Assembly: GCA_020050835.1 (NCBI GenBank)
Contig: JAGVKB010000102.1
Coordinates: 124,001 to 188,000 of the forward strand
Source of the DNA: Candidatus Obscuribacterales bacterium
GTDB taxonomy: Bacteria; Cyanobacteriota; Vampirovibrionia; Obscuribacterales; Obscuribacteraceae
Reading direction: 5' to 3'
Length of the DNA stretch: 64,000 bases
Part shown: piece after piece, positions 9,420-17,293 of the stretch
How the letters are laid out: the number at the start of each line of letters is the position of its first letter
How positions within the stretch are numbered: position 1 is the stretch's first letter
Program-made: the position numbers and the translations under genes
The notes under the pieces: generated by a model
What the model saw: only the letters and a program-made list of their open reading frames with translations
Databases searched by the model: none
What the model was told of the DNA's origin: nothing

Positions 9420-9931
9420 TAGGCAAGACAAATGTGCTGTTTAAGCTACTGTCGTTCATAGCCATTTCAGCTGTTCTTCTCAGCTCCTGCACCGGCAGAA
9501 CAGTGCTCGATGGTTTGACTGGCGCAGATACCGGAGACCAATTGCACGTTTGGTTCGTCAAGCCGGCCGGTCAGGAATTGAAGCTGATAAAAGTGAGTCG
9601 ATCGCGCGGACACGGTGAGTGGCTGAAGGAAGCTGTCGAAGAGCTGCTGAGAGGTCCGAGCGGGCAGGAGATTCAAGCGGGTATGGGCAGCGAGATTCCC
9701 AGAGGGACGATTCTGCTGGGAGTCGTAGACAGTGGCGACAGCATCGAGCTCAATCTGTCGCGTCGATTTGCCTCAGGTGGAGGCAGCAGCTCGCTGGAGT
9801 TGAGACTAGAGCAGCTACGCCGCACTGTTTCGGAAGCAGCCGCCGGTAAGAAAGTCTACTTAAACGTGGAAGGGCAACGTCTCACGACAGCCGCCGGTGA
9901 AGGTCTGGAGATCAAGCAACCGATCAACTAG
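9416..9931 (+). CDS. GerMN-domain lipoprotein
   Basis: 171 residues with a clear lipoprotein signal: a hydrophobic core followed by the lipobox LLSSC, with the lipidated Cys at 25. The mature part (about 40-170) matches the GerMN fold: VWFVKPAGQELKLIKVSR, then AVEELLRGP, a GTILLGVVDSGDSIELNLS strand pair and a Gly/Ser loop. GerMN domains occur in spore germination proteins and in envelope lipoproteins of cyanobacteria and actinobacteria, where the role is unclear. The ATG overlaps the stop of the DUF2993 gene, so the pair is probably translated together and may act together at the cell envelope. Confidence 0.8.
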   Translation: MIGKTNVLFKLLSFIAISAVLLSSCTGRTVLDGLTGADTGDQLHVWFVKPAGQELKLIKVSRSRGHGEWLKEAVEELLRGPSGQEIQAGMGSEIPRGTILLGVVDSGDSIELNLSRRFASGGGSSSLELRLEQLRRTVSEAAAGKKVYLNVEGQRLTTAAGEGLEIKQPIN

Positions 9932-9970
9932 CAGACAGGTGTGGTACATAGCCGATAAGACCAAACAGAT

Positions 9971-9989
9971 CGGCCGGGCGGGCCGTTTT
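9971..9989 (+). terminator. Short GC hairpin with T-run after the GerMN gene
   Basis: CGGCC and GGCCG arms (5 bp) around a 5-nt loop, followed directly by TTTT, 40 nt after the GerMN stop. It is a weak but well-placed intrinsic terminator. Confidence 0.45.
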
Positions 9990-10037
9990 GGAGAAGCAAC
10001 CTTTTGAGGCGGAAGGCGCTAGCTTGAGGAATTGCAC

Positions 10038-12542
10038 TTGAGCACGGACAATACAATCGGTGCTGGAGTGTGGCTATGCTTGACGTGCGGATTCGAGACC
10101 GCCGATGGCAGCACAGTCTGCCCGCGTGACGGCTCTGTTCTCGTACCGCAAGTCGTGAGCCGGATTGTCGGTAAGACGCTCGACAACCGTTATCTGATTC
10201 AATCAATCTTGGGCCTCGGTGGCGTGACTGTTGTCTACAAGGCGCTTGACACCAGATTGAATCGGCCGGTCGTGATCAAAATGCTGCACGTCGAGTTCGT
10301 CGATGATTCCAAAAAGCTTCTGAGATTCCAGCGGGGAGCAAGAGCGGCCAGCGTGCTGTCGCATCCGAACGTTTTGACTTTGCATGATTGCGTACTGTCC
10401 GAGTCAGGCAGCTGCTATCTGGTGATGGATTTCGTTGAAGGCACAACGCTGGCCGCTGAAATCGGTTATCGCGGTGCGGTCGGGATTGAACGCGGAATTC
10501 GGATTTTCTTGCAGGTTTGCGATGCTCTTGCCCATGCCCACGAACGAAAGATAGTTCACCGGAATCTCAAGCCGAGCAATATCCTTCTGACCAAGAACGC
10601 TGATGGCAGCGAGAAGGTATTGTTAAGTGACTTCGGTATCGCCAAGCAGCTTGTCGGCGCCGGAGAGTCGGCTCAGAAGGTGACGAGCACCGGACAATGG
10701 GTCGGCAGTCCCTTGTACATGAGTCCGGAACAGGCACAGGGCAAGGATGTCGATGCCCGTTCGGATATCTTCTCACTCGGCAAAGTAATGCTGGAGGCTT
10801 TCAGAGGAAAGCTTCCGATCTTGGCAGACAGCATTTTAGGAAGTACGGACAGCGGTAGGACGCCTGACCGCGCGCATCCGGAGTACAGCGATCCGATTCC
10901 GGCACCGCTCAAGGAGATCATGTCCAAGTGTCTGCAGAAGGACCCAAAGGCTCGCTTTCAAAGTGTCAAGGAATTGAGGCGAGAGCTGGACCGGCTGCTG
11001 GGCAAGCAGAGCAGCTCCGGATTGAGCCTGTCGATGGCTTCGACAATCTGGTGGAACCGCGCCGGAGCTTCTTTCAAGTTAGTGCTTGCAATTGTGATAC
11101 TTGTAGTGGTGGCAGTCGCTACAATCGCCTGGCTCAACCTGACATTGCCTGGAAAGATTGAGTTAGCCAGGCTGTCGCTCATGCAGCAAGAGCTGTCCGG
11201 TCATGCCTCCGATCCAAAACTGCGAGATCTGTACATTGCCCTCGGCGATCTGTTGGTACAATCCGGCAAGTTCGGGGATGCTAAAGGCTGTTACTTGAGA
11301 GCTGAGATGATGACCGCCGCCGACAGCCGAACCGACCCGGTTAAGCGCATGGAGATTCTCAGCAAGATCGTCAAGACGTGCGCGCTAACCGGAGACAAGA
11401 GCTACGCAGTTACCGCGGCAACGAAGGCCTGTGAAATTGTCGATTTCCAGCGAAAGTCCTTGGTGTTTAGTGCCAACAAGGCTGAGTTGGGCAAATTATC
11501 CAAGTTGAGGCTGGCAATTGCTGGCTCGGCTTTCGGCGAGCAGAGCGAAGAGTATATGCAAAGCTTGCTAATCGCCAGCGCCGTTGCAGTCGATGAAGAA
11601 CGATTCAAAGATGCCAGGCAACTTTTAGAGAAAGTGATTAATACCGCTCGATCAAAGCCGGTCTTACAGGACCGTGCTTACTATCTTTGGGCCTCAATTG
11701 ATTTGAGCGCCGTTTACTGCGGTCTGGGACGCTGGAAGCTGGCCGAAGGGCTGCTCAAGCAGACCGTCAGTGAGTCGTCGAAGCGCTACGGACCAAACAG
11801 CAGTTATGCAATCTCCGCCTTAACGAGACTTGGCATGCTCTACCGCGATCAGGGACGTTTAGACGAGTCCATACCGGTTCTGCGCCAGGCATTGAATGCT
11901 TCCTACGAGGCCGACTTGCTAGAGCAGAGCTGGCCAATTGTTGCCGGGCTGGCGGCTTCCTATCGAGCCAAGAAAAACTATACCGCCTGCCAAAATCTTT
12001 TAGAGCCGCAGGTAGCGTTAGCCAGTGCCAGACCAGGTAAGGGCTCACCGGAGTGGATTGGTGCAGCAAGCATGCTGGCGGATGTTTACATTGAAAGAAG
12101 AGAGCTTCAGAAGGCTAGAAAGCTGCTCCTGGCGCTCGAGGCTTCGGCGGCTGCGTCCAAACAACTTTCGATTAACGAGCGGTTGGAGGTCGGTATCTTA
12201 CTGGTCAACCTGGACATGTCTAATGGAAATTTCAAGGCGGCTCAACAGCGTCTGGAACGCCTGCTGGGAGAGATTGACGCGCAGACGTTTGTGCGCGCCG
12301 CAATTCGGTCGGAGGTACTGACAAAACTGGCATTTTGTTACGCTGCAAACAAACGATGGCAGGACGCTGACTCAACTTACCGGCGGGTAATGCAGGTTGA
12401 TGAATCGGCAGCGGCGCTCACTCGTACTAAGCTGGCTCATGACTCAGAATTGTACGTTCAGTTCTTGAGGCAAATTGGTCGCAACGAGGATGCCGCTGAT
12501 CGTAAAGCGCGAACCGCTCGGATACTGGCACAAATAAAATGA
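10038..12542 (+). CDS. Zn-knuckle / pseudokinase / TPR membrane protein
   Basis: 834 residues from TTG 10038 (GAGGA 7 nt upstream; TTG 10032 is the alternative). Order: a Cys-containing knuckle (C14, C17, C28; the expected fourth ligand is missing), a protein-kinase fold (about 45-320), one membrane helix (about 346-368), then a long TPR region. The kinase fold keeps the beta-3 Lys (K81), DFG (198-200) and the SPEQ segment. It lacks the catalytic Asp: HRD reads HRN (174-176). The alpha-C Glu is Gly (about 100) and the last Gly of the P-loop is Thr. It is therefore probably a pseudokinase acting as a scaffold or allosteric partner. The topology puts the kinase fold inside and the TPRs outside the membrane, by analogy with PknB-type proteins. 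Confidence 0.85.
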   Translation: MSTDNTIGAGVWLCLTCGFETADGSTVCPRDGSVLVPQVVSRIVGKTLDNRYLIQSILGLGGVTVVYKALDTRLNRPVVIKMLHVEFVDDSKKLLRFQRGARAASVLSHPNVLTLHDCVLSESGSCYLVMDFVEGTTLAAEIGYRGAVGIERGIRIFLQVCDALAHAHERKIVHRNLKPSNILLTKNADGSEKVLLSDFGIAKQLVGAGESAQKVTSTGQWVGSPLYMSPEQAQGKDVDARSDIFSLGKVMLEAFRGKLPILADSILGSTDSGRTPDRAHPEYSDPIPAPLKEIMSKCLQKDPKARFQSVKELRRELDRLLGKQSSSGLSLSMASTIWWNRAGASFKLVLAIVILVVVAVATIAWLNLTLPGKIELARLSLMQQELSGHASDPKLRDLYIALGDLLVQSGKFGDAKGCYLRAEMMTAADSRTDPVKRMEILSKIVKTCALTGDKSYAVTAATKACEIVDFQRKSLVFSANKAELGKLSKLRLAIAGSAFGEQSEEYMQSLLIASAVAVDEERFKDARQLLEKVINTARSKPVLQDRAYYLWASIDLSAVYCGLGRWKLAEGLLKQTVSESSKRYGPNSSYAISALTRLGMLYRDQGRLDESIPVLRQALNASYEADLLEQSWPIVAGLAASYRAKKNYTACQNLLEPQVALASARPGKGSPEWIGAASMLADVYIERRELQKARKLLLALEASAAASKQLSINERLEVGILLVNLDMSNGNFKAAQQRLERLLGEIDAQTFVRAAIRSEVLTKLAFCYAANKRWQDADSTYRRVMQVDESAAALTRTKLAHDSELYVQFLRQIGRNEDAADRKARTARILAQIK

Positions 12543-12593
12543 AGTTGTATTCAGCAACCAGTCAGGGTGGAGGGCTATGCTTATTGCTAAGTT

Positions 12594-13631
12594 CTATGTT
12601 CGCGGTGCCGAAGTGGTCAATTGAGGATTCAATTGCTTCAGTGTTGCTGCGAACGAACTCTTGCCCATCTGCGATACAAAGGTGGACCAGAACTGGTGCC
12701 GCGTCATTGGTTTGCCGGTCGGGATGCCATCGGGGTTAGCCAGAACCAATTTAGTGTTTCCGGGATAGAGCTCCTCGAGCAACGACTGCGCGGATTTGCC
12801 ATTGCCATCATATACCAGTCCTACCATCTCTTTCCACACGGCTGCGGAAATTCCCTTAGTACCAGGGCGGCATTTGCTGCTGAGTGTTTTCACTTTCGGT
12901 TGTAACGTCTTCACTAGCTTCTGCATAGATTGCGCTGTTGGAGCGGGCTTCGCCATAAGCTTGGCCGAAGGCATGTAGGTGGTGCCGTCCCAGGACAGCA
13001 CCACTTTCCCATTCCCGCCCTCACAATTGGCGGCTCCATTCCAGCCAACGAAGTTGGTATCCGTCACGATCATTTCGAATGCACCGTCGCCGTCTATGTC
13101 TTTAAAGTGCGGCTGCACTTGTGTCGTACGATAGATCTCTCGTACCTTGTCTCCGCTCAACTGATAAATGAAGCATTCATCAGCGGAAGTGCTGCTGCCC
13201 TCATAAATCTTCAGCAGAATCAGCTCTGGGAGTCCATCTTTGTTTATGTCACGTGCTACCGGCTTTGCATCAACAGGTCCCTCAACCGTTGGATCGATCA
13301 CTGCAAAGTGCGGTTCACACAGTCCTTCCCAACGGGGCAGTTCTTTCTCAAAGACAACCTTACCACCGGACGACAATTTGAGGTGAACAAGACAACCTTG
13401 TACCAGTTCTTCAAACAGGTCGAATTGCCCAAACTTACCGCTTTGCACAGTAAGATCATGCTCCAGCTGCTCCCCAATGCCTTCCGTAAAGTACTTCGAT
13501 TCCTTCTTGCTCTCGATTGAAGTAATAACCGGTGCAGCTGTTTTTGCCTGGGCGAACCGCACGTTGTTAGACGCGAACAAAAATGCGAACAGCAGCACGC
13601 CTATGGTCACCGGCAATGACTTCGCTAACAT
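12594..13631 (-). CDS. Secreted protein with FG-GAP/VCBS-like calcium loops
   Basis: 345 residues from ATG 13631, chosen because a full-strength ribosome site (GGAGGTGAT) lies directly upstream and the Sec signal then starts at residue 1. An in-frame start at 13706 would add 25 unlikely residues. The mature protein has two loops of the DxDxDG type (RDINKDGLPELIL and KDIDGDGAFEMIV), as in FG-GAP/VCBS repeats that bind Ca2+ in beta-propeller proteins. The propeller looks incomplete, with only two clear blades. The C-terminal 100 residues are helical. There is no catalytic motif. The gene is convergent with the upstream pseudokinase gene and has its own promoter. Confidence 0.75.
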   Translation of the reverse strand: MLAKSLPVTIGVLLFAFLFASNNVRFAQAKTAAPVITSIESKKESKYFTEGIGEQLEHDLTVQSGKFGQFDLFEELVQGCLVHLKLSSGGKVVFEKELPRWEGLCEPHFAVIDPTVEGPVDAKPVARDINKDGLPELILLKIYEGSSTSADECFIYQLSGDKVREIYRTTQVQPHFKDIDGDGAFEMIVTDTNFVGWNGAANCEGGNGKVVLSWDGTTYMPSAKLMAKPAPTAQSMQKLVKTLQPKVKTLSSKCRPGTKGISAAVWKEMVGLVYDGNGKSAQSLLEELYPGNTKLVLANPDGIPTGKPMTRHQFWSTFVSQMGKSSFAATLKQLNPQLTTSAPRT

Positions 13632-13960
13632 ATCACCTCCCCATGTCGTAGTACGCATTATAACGCTTGACTCCGACCGCAGTGACAGAACACACCGCAC
13701 CCTCAACAGACAATGAAGTAACCGTCACGGTTTAACCAACGCTATCGCGAACGCCACGTGAAGGTGACTTCTGAACAAGAGGCTACCAGCGATCTGACCA
13801 GCTTGAAGTTGTTAATGGTTACTACTAGACTGCACACCCCCCGTAAATTCACACCGATTGTGAAGCCGAATTCTGAAATTGACAGCCGGGGAGATCAGGC
13901 GGCCAGGCTGGCCGCTATCATCAAGCTTTTAAAGTTGCACTCTCAAGGAGATTGAACGCA
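13632..13960. other. Divergent control region with a doubtful small reading frame
   Basis: 329 bases between the secreted FG-GAP-like gene and the hydroxy-acid oxidase. The minus-strand -10 box is at 13657-13662. A 65-codon plus-strand frame (GTG 13758 to TGA 13955) has no ribosome site and an unremarkable composition, so I do not call it a gene. AAGGAG at 13945-13950 serves the oxidase start. Confidence 0.4.
13657..13662 (-). promoter_or_regulatory. Consensus -10 box for the secreted FG-GAP-like gene
   Basis: A perfect TATAAT on the minus strand, 26 nt before the start codon and 10-20 nt before the strong GGAGGTGAT site. The -35 region is not a good match. Confidence 0.5.
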
Positions 13961-15040
13961 ATGGATTTCGTAAGCTTGTTCGACTATGAGAAATCTGCGG
14001 CAGAAGTGCTCTCGCGCATGGCTTTTGATTACTTCGCAAGCGGCGCATTCGACGAAGTCACGCTGGCGGAGAACCGTCGCGCCTATCAACGAATCTGGTT
14101 GAAGTATCACGTGATGGTCGATGTCAGCCGGCGTGATCTGTCGACAACAGTGCTCGGTCAAAAATTGTCCATGCCGATTCTAGTTGCTCCCATGGCATTT
14201 CAACGTCTCGCTCATGACAGCGGTGAGATCGCTACGGTTAAGGCTGCCGGCGCGGCCGGTACTGTCATGATTTTGAGCACGTTGTCGACTTGTTCGGTTG
14301 AAGAAGTTGCAGCGGCAGCCAGCGGTCCGGTTTGGTTTCAACTTTATGTTTTCAAGGACAGAGCCGTCACCAAAGCGCTCGTCGAACGAGTGGAGGCAGC
14401 CGGTTGTCAGGCTCTGGTCCTGACTGTCGATACCCCGATGCTGTCGTGCCGCGAGCGTGACGTTCGCAATCAATTTCATCTGCCGCAGGGATTGTCAGCC
14501 AAGAATCTGGCTCTGTCCGGTCTGCAGAATTTGCCGGAGGAGACCGACGAGTCAGCTCTATATAAGTATTTTGCTCAGCTGACGGACTCTTCCTTATCCT
14601 GGAAAGATGTCGCCTGGCTCAAGTCCATTACTAAATTGCCGGTGCTGGTAAAAGGGGTCGTCCGAGCGGATGACGCTGTCAAGGCTGTCGAATGCGGAGT
14701 CTCGGGGATAATCGTCTCCAATCATGGTGGCAGACAGCTAGACTCGGCTCCAGCTACGATCGATGTACTCAAGGAGGTTGTCGATGCTGTCGAAAAGCGG
14801 GTCGAAGTTCTGGTTGACGGCGGGATTCGGCGCGGAACAGATATTGTGAAAGCGATTGCTCTGGGCGCCCGGGCAGTCTTGTTAGGTCGACCTGTCCTCT
14901 GGGGATTGGCTGTTGGTGGCGAGCAATCAGCACGAGATGTGCTGGAGATTTTACGGCGTGAATTGGATTTGGCGATGGCCCTTTGCGGTTGTCCGACGCT
15001 CGGCGATATTAAGTTGGATCTCATCCTTACCAAATCTTAA
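13961..15040 (+). CDS. FMN-dependent alpha-hydroxy-acid oxidase/dehydrogenase
   Basis: Flavoenzyme of 359 residues that oxidises an L-2-hydroxy acid (lactate or glycolate) to the 2-oxo acid. The TIM-barrel is complete. Visible active-site residues are Tyr24, Tyr129 (QLYVFKDR), Lys231 (LVKGV), the catalytic His255 and Arg258 in SNHGGRQLD, and the FMN phosphate loop DGGIRRGTD...LLGRP. ATG 13961 was chosen because AAGGAG is 10 nt upstream; TTG 13952 would be too close. There is no membrane segment, which fits a soluble oxidase rather than membrane LldD. In cyanobacteria this family spans glycolate and lactate oxidases, and the sequence alone does not settle the substrate. It stands as a single gene before rpmE. 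Confidence 0.9.
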   Translation: MDFVSLFDYEKSAAEVLSRMAFDYFASGAFDEVTLAENRRAYQRIWLKYHVMVDVSRRDLSTTVLGQKLSMPILVAPMAFQRLAHDSGEIATVKAAGAAGTVMILSTLSTCSVEEVAAAASGPVWFQLYVFKDRAVTKALVERVEAAGCQALVLTVDTPMLSCRERDVRNQFHLPQGLSAKNLALSGLQNLPEETDESALYKYFAQLTDSSLSWKDVAWLKSITKLPVLVKGVVRADDAVKAVECGVSGIIVSNHGGRQLDSAPATIDVLKEVVDAVEKRVEVLVDGGIRRGTDIVKAIALGARAVLLGRPVLWGLAVGGEQSARDVLEILRRELDLAMALCGCPTLGDIKLDLILTKS

Positions 15041-15077
15041 GAGGTTATAGAGCGCTGGCGGCCCAATCGGATCGGTC

Positions 15078-15086
15078 TGCTATGAT
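15078..15086 (+). promoter_or_regulatory. Extended -10 promoter element before rpmE
   Basis: TGC followed by TATGAT gives a TGn extended -10 motif 39 nt upstream of the rpmE ATG. Extended -10 promoters can function with a poor -35, and none is evident here. Confidence 0.5.
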
Positions 15087-15124
15087 TACGGTTTGCGTTT
15101 CATCATACTTTATGGGATCTGAAG

Positions 15125-15343
15125 ATGAAGGAAGGAATTCATCCGAAATATTTCGATGTAACCGCTGTCTGCGTCTGCGGCAACAAGGTTGAACTTGGTT
15201 CGACCAGACAACAGATACGGGTCGAAATTTGTAGCAATTGCCACCCATACTTCACCGGTACACAAAAGATTGTGGACACCGAAGGACGGGTCGACCGCTT
15301 CGTCAAGCGCTACAAGCTGGACAAGGAAAAGCAGGGCAGCTAG
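15125..15343 (+). CDS. rpmE: Ribosomal protein bL31, zinc form
   Basis: 72-residue large-subunit protein. It has the typical start (MKEGIHPKYF), the TRQQIRVEICSNCHPYFTGTQK core, and four cysteines at 16, 18, 36 and 39 that form the zinc site of the C+ type. The length is normal for the family. bL31 sits at the central protuberance and bridges the subunits; the zinc form is normally used when zinc is plentiful. It is flanked by its own extended -10 element and a downstream hairpin, so it looks like a single-gene transcript. Confidence 0.95.
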   Translation: MKEGIHPKYFDVTAVCVCGNKVELGSTRQQIRVEICSNCHPYFTGTQKIVDTEGRVDRFVKRYKLDKEKQGS

Positions 15344-15367
15344 GCCCATGCGGTTCGAAAGTTTCCA

Positions 15368-15394
15368 GGCCTGGCAGTAATTTATTGCCAGGCC
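15368..15394 (+). terminator. Hairpin between rpmE and pyrF
   Basis: Perfect 9-bp arms (GGCCTGGCA / TGCCAGGCC) with a 9-nt AT-rich loop, 25 nt after the rpmE stop. The following T-run is short (TTT interrupted), so it is a moderate terminator candidate. Confidence 0.5.
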
Positions 15395-15427
15395 AGTTTG
15401 CTTACAGCGCATTAAGGTGATTCTGAA

Positions 15428-16177
15428 ATGACAAATAGCTCGCTCAAGGATGTAAAGGCGCACGATCGGCTCATCCTTGCTCTCGACACGCCGACGCTCG
15501 ATGCGGCGCGGGTGCTAATCGATCAACTACGCGATTATGTCGGTGTTTTCAAAGTGGGGCTCCAGCTGTTTTCCAGCCATGGACCGGCTTTGTTCGAGAC
15601 ATTGCATAAAGATGGCGTCCAAGTATTTTTTGATGGCAAGTTTCACGACATACCAAATACGGTAGCCGGTGCTACCGAGGCGATTGTGGCTCGCGGTGTC
15701 TGGATGTTCAACGTTCACGCCTCGGGAGGCTCGAAGATGATGAAAGCAGCTGTTGCTGCTTGCGAGACTTCTTGCCAGGCAACCGGCAAACCAAGACCGA
15801 AGGCTGTCGCCGTAACCGTGCTGACCAGCATCGCTGCCGAGACAATGAACGGCGAACTTGGAGTGGGTGGGTCAGTTGATACGCAGGTGCGCCGATTAGC
15901 GCTGTTGGCCAGACAATCAGGAATGGATGGCGTGGTCGCTTCTGCCGCTGAAGTGCCTATTTTGCGGGAAGCGTGCGGACCTGACTTCTTGTTGGTGACT
16001 CCGGGTGTCCGACCGCAATGGTCCGGTGCTGACGATCAGGCACGAATAGTGACGCCGTACCAGGCAATTAAAGATGGCAGCGATTACCTGGTGATTGGCA
16101 GACCGATAGTAGCTGCCCAGGACCGAGTGGATGCGGCAAAGCGCATCGCTGCCGAAGTGGCCGAGGCGCTTTCCTAG
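15428..16177 (+). CDS. pyrF: Orotidine 5'-phosphate decarboxylase
   Basis: Converts OMP to UMP, the last step of de novo pyrimidine synthesis. 249 residues, the normal length of the short bacterial form. The catalytic Asp-x-Lys-x-x-Asp array is D69, K71, D74 (FFDGKFHDIPNTV). LALDTP at the first strand, VTPGVRP and the phosphate-binding IGRPI near the C-terminus are all present. The position after D69 is usually Leu and is Gly here, which should be tolerated. No other pyrimidine genes adjoin it. It ends 12 nt before the stop of a convergent unknown gene. Confidence 0.95.
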   Translation: MTNSSLKDVKAHDRLILALDTPTLDAARVLIDQLRDYVGVFKVGLQLFSSHGPALFETLHKDGVQVFFDGKFHDIPNTVAGATEAIVARGVWMFNVHASGGSKMMKAAVAACETSCQATGKPRPKAVAVTVLTSIAAETMNGELGVGGSVDTQVRRLALLARQSGMDGVVASAAEVPILREACGPDFLLVTPGVRPQWSGADDQARIVTPYQAIKDGSDYLVIGRPIVAAQDRVDAAKRIAAEVAEALS

Positions 16178-16189
16178 AATGTTGCGCTC

Positions 16190-16915
16190 TTACTGTGGTC
16201 CTAGCGCTCTGATGGCGAAATCCTTGATAGCTGCTTGCCAGGCTTGAAACTTTTGACTGAGTGGGAAGTCTGGACTGTTTGGGTTGCATGTATTGCAGGC
16301 TCGCTCTACCTCTTCTGCGACTATGCGCTCAATGGCGAGAGTACGTAAGATTGGCTCGGTCAGTGTGGTTTGCATGCTTAAGAGTCTGCTCGTATTCCGA
16401 CCGTAACGAGCAAAGTTGGCCTTTAATTCCTGTTCGTAAGCGAGTTTGGCCGCGACCACCGCCGGCCACAATTGCTTTGATTGATTGATGAAATCACCGG
16501 GATCGTTCCAGCTTTCCAGTACTTGTGAAATCCTTTCGTGGAATTGCCGGAGTGAGCCCGGAGTGGCGATCCTGACGAAATTCTCTTCCAATGACTGCAC
16601 GATTTTGCAATCAAACGCTCCGAACTCGTCCTGCTTTAGAAGCCGGGAATCAGTTACAGCTTGACTGTGGTGATCCTTTTCTGTCCGCTCAATTGCTATC
16701 ACCGAACTTTCGCCTCTTTTAGTCGAGTCACATTCACCGCTTGCAGAATTCAGTCGATGTGAGTCGAACTCATCTTGCTGATGGCTCCTGAGGAGGGCAT
16801 CTAAAATTGAACTGGTATCACTAGCGAGGTGAGCGCTCAACGGTGCAAGTGCTTCTTCTTTCTGGTACTCGTCGTCGAGCTCGATATCATCTCTTGTTAA
16901 CTGAACTTCCATCAT
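16190..16915 (-). CDS. Hypothetical soluble protein
   Basis: 241 residues; I do not recognise the family. The first 90 residues are acidic and polar (DDIELDDEYQKEEA) and probably disordered. The remainder is predicted helical, with motifs such as RQFHERISQVLESWNDPGDF and ACNTCNPNSPDFPLSQKF. The only cysteine pair is CNTC. No signal peptide or membrane helix is present. GGGGAAG upstream of the two adjacent ATG codons supports the start. The convergent layout with pyrF suggests an independent transcript. Confidence 0.6.
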   Translation of the reverse strand: MMEVQLTRDDIELDDEYQKEEALAPLSAHLASDTSSILDALLRSHQQDEFDSHRLNSASGECDSTKRGESSVIAIERTEKDHHSQAVTDSRLLKQDEFGAFDCKIVQSLEENFVRIATPGSLRQFHERISQVLESWNDPGDFINQSKQLWPAVVAAKLAYEQELKANFARYGRNTSRLLSMQTTLTEPILRTLAIERIVAEEVERACNTCNPNSPDFPLSQKFQAWQAAIKDFAIRALGPQ

Positions 16916-17293
16916 GCTACTTCCCCAAGATTACATCACTCAAGAGCTGCCGACTAAACAACAAATGTACAACCAGATTGCGGAATCTGCATCATCGCCA
17001 AATACAAATTCGCCTCCGCAAATCGAAGGCTGCCAATTCCCTGACTGTCGAGGCCACGCCAAAAGCAAGCTGATTCGCGGCTGAAGCCAGAATCAGCTTG
17101 CTTTTGGAGTCTATTTTTCAATTGTGGAAATCTCGTGAAATTTGGCCCTAAATGAGGGTTGTAATCGTCTCATTTTGCTCATGAAAACCGGGAGAGAATG
17201 ACCGGAGAGTCTTACTGGCTAACCATATCTGGTGAACCAGCATGACTAAATCACCTGATTAACATGTGATTATCTCCTGGTTCGCAACAACCG
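16916..17293. other. Intergenic region with a large perfect hairpin
   Basis: 378 bases downstream of cdaA and upstream of an unknown minus-strand gene. Apart from the hairpin at 17059-17107, nothing coding is visible. Confidence 0.4.
17059..17107. repeat. 18-bp perfect inverted repeat (stem-loop)
   Basis: Left arm 17059-17076 and right arm 17090-17107 are exact reverse complements over 18 bases, with a 13-nt loop. On the plus strand the stem is followed after a few bases by a short T-run (TATTTTT), as in an intrinsic terminator. On the minus strand, the direction of cdaA, there is no T-run after the stem. It could be a bidirectional terminator for cdaA read-through, or a structured RNA element. 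Confidence 0.75.

Noticed and set aside
13758-13955. 65-codon frame before the hydroxy-acid oxidase
   Set aside because: GTG start without ribosome site, unremarkable composition, and it runs into the oxidase ribosome site. It is probably non-coding.
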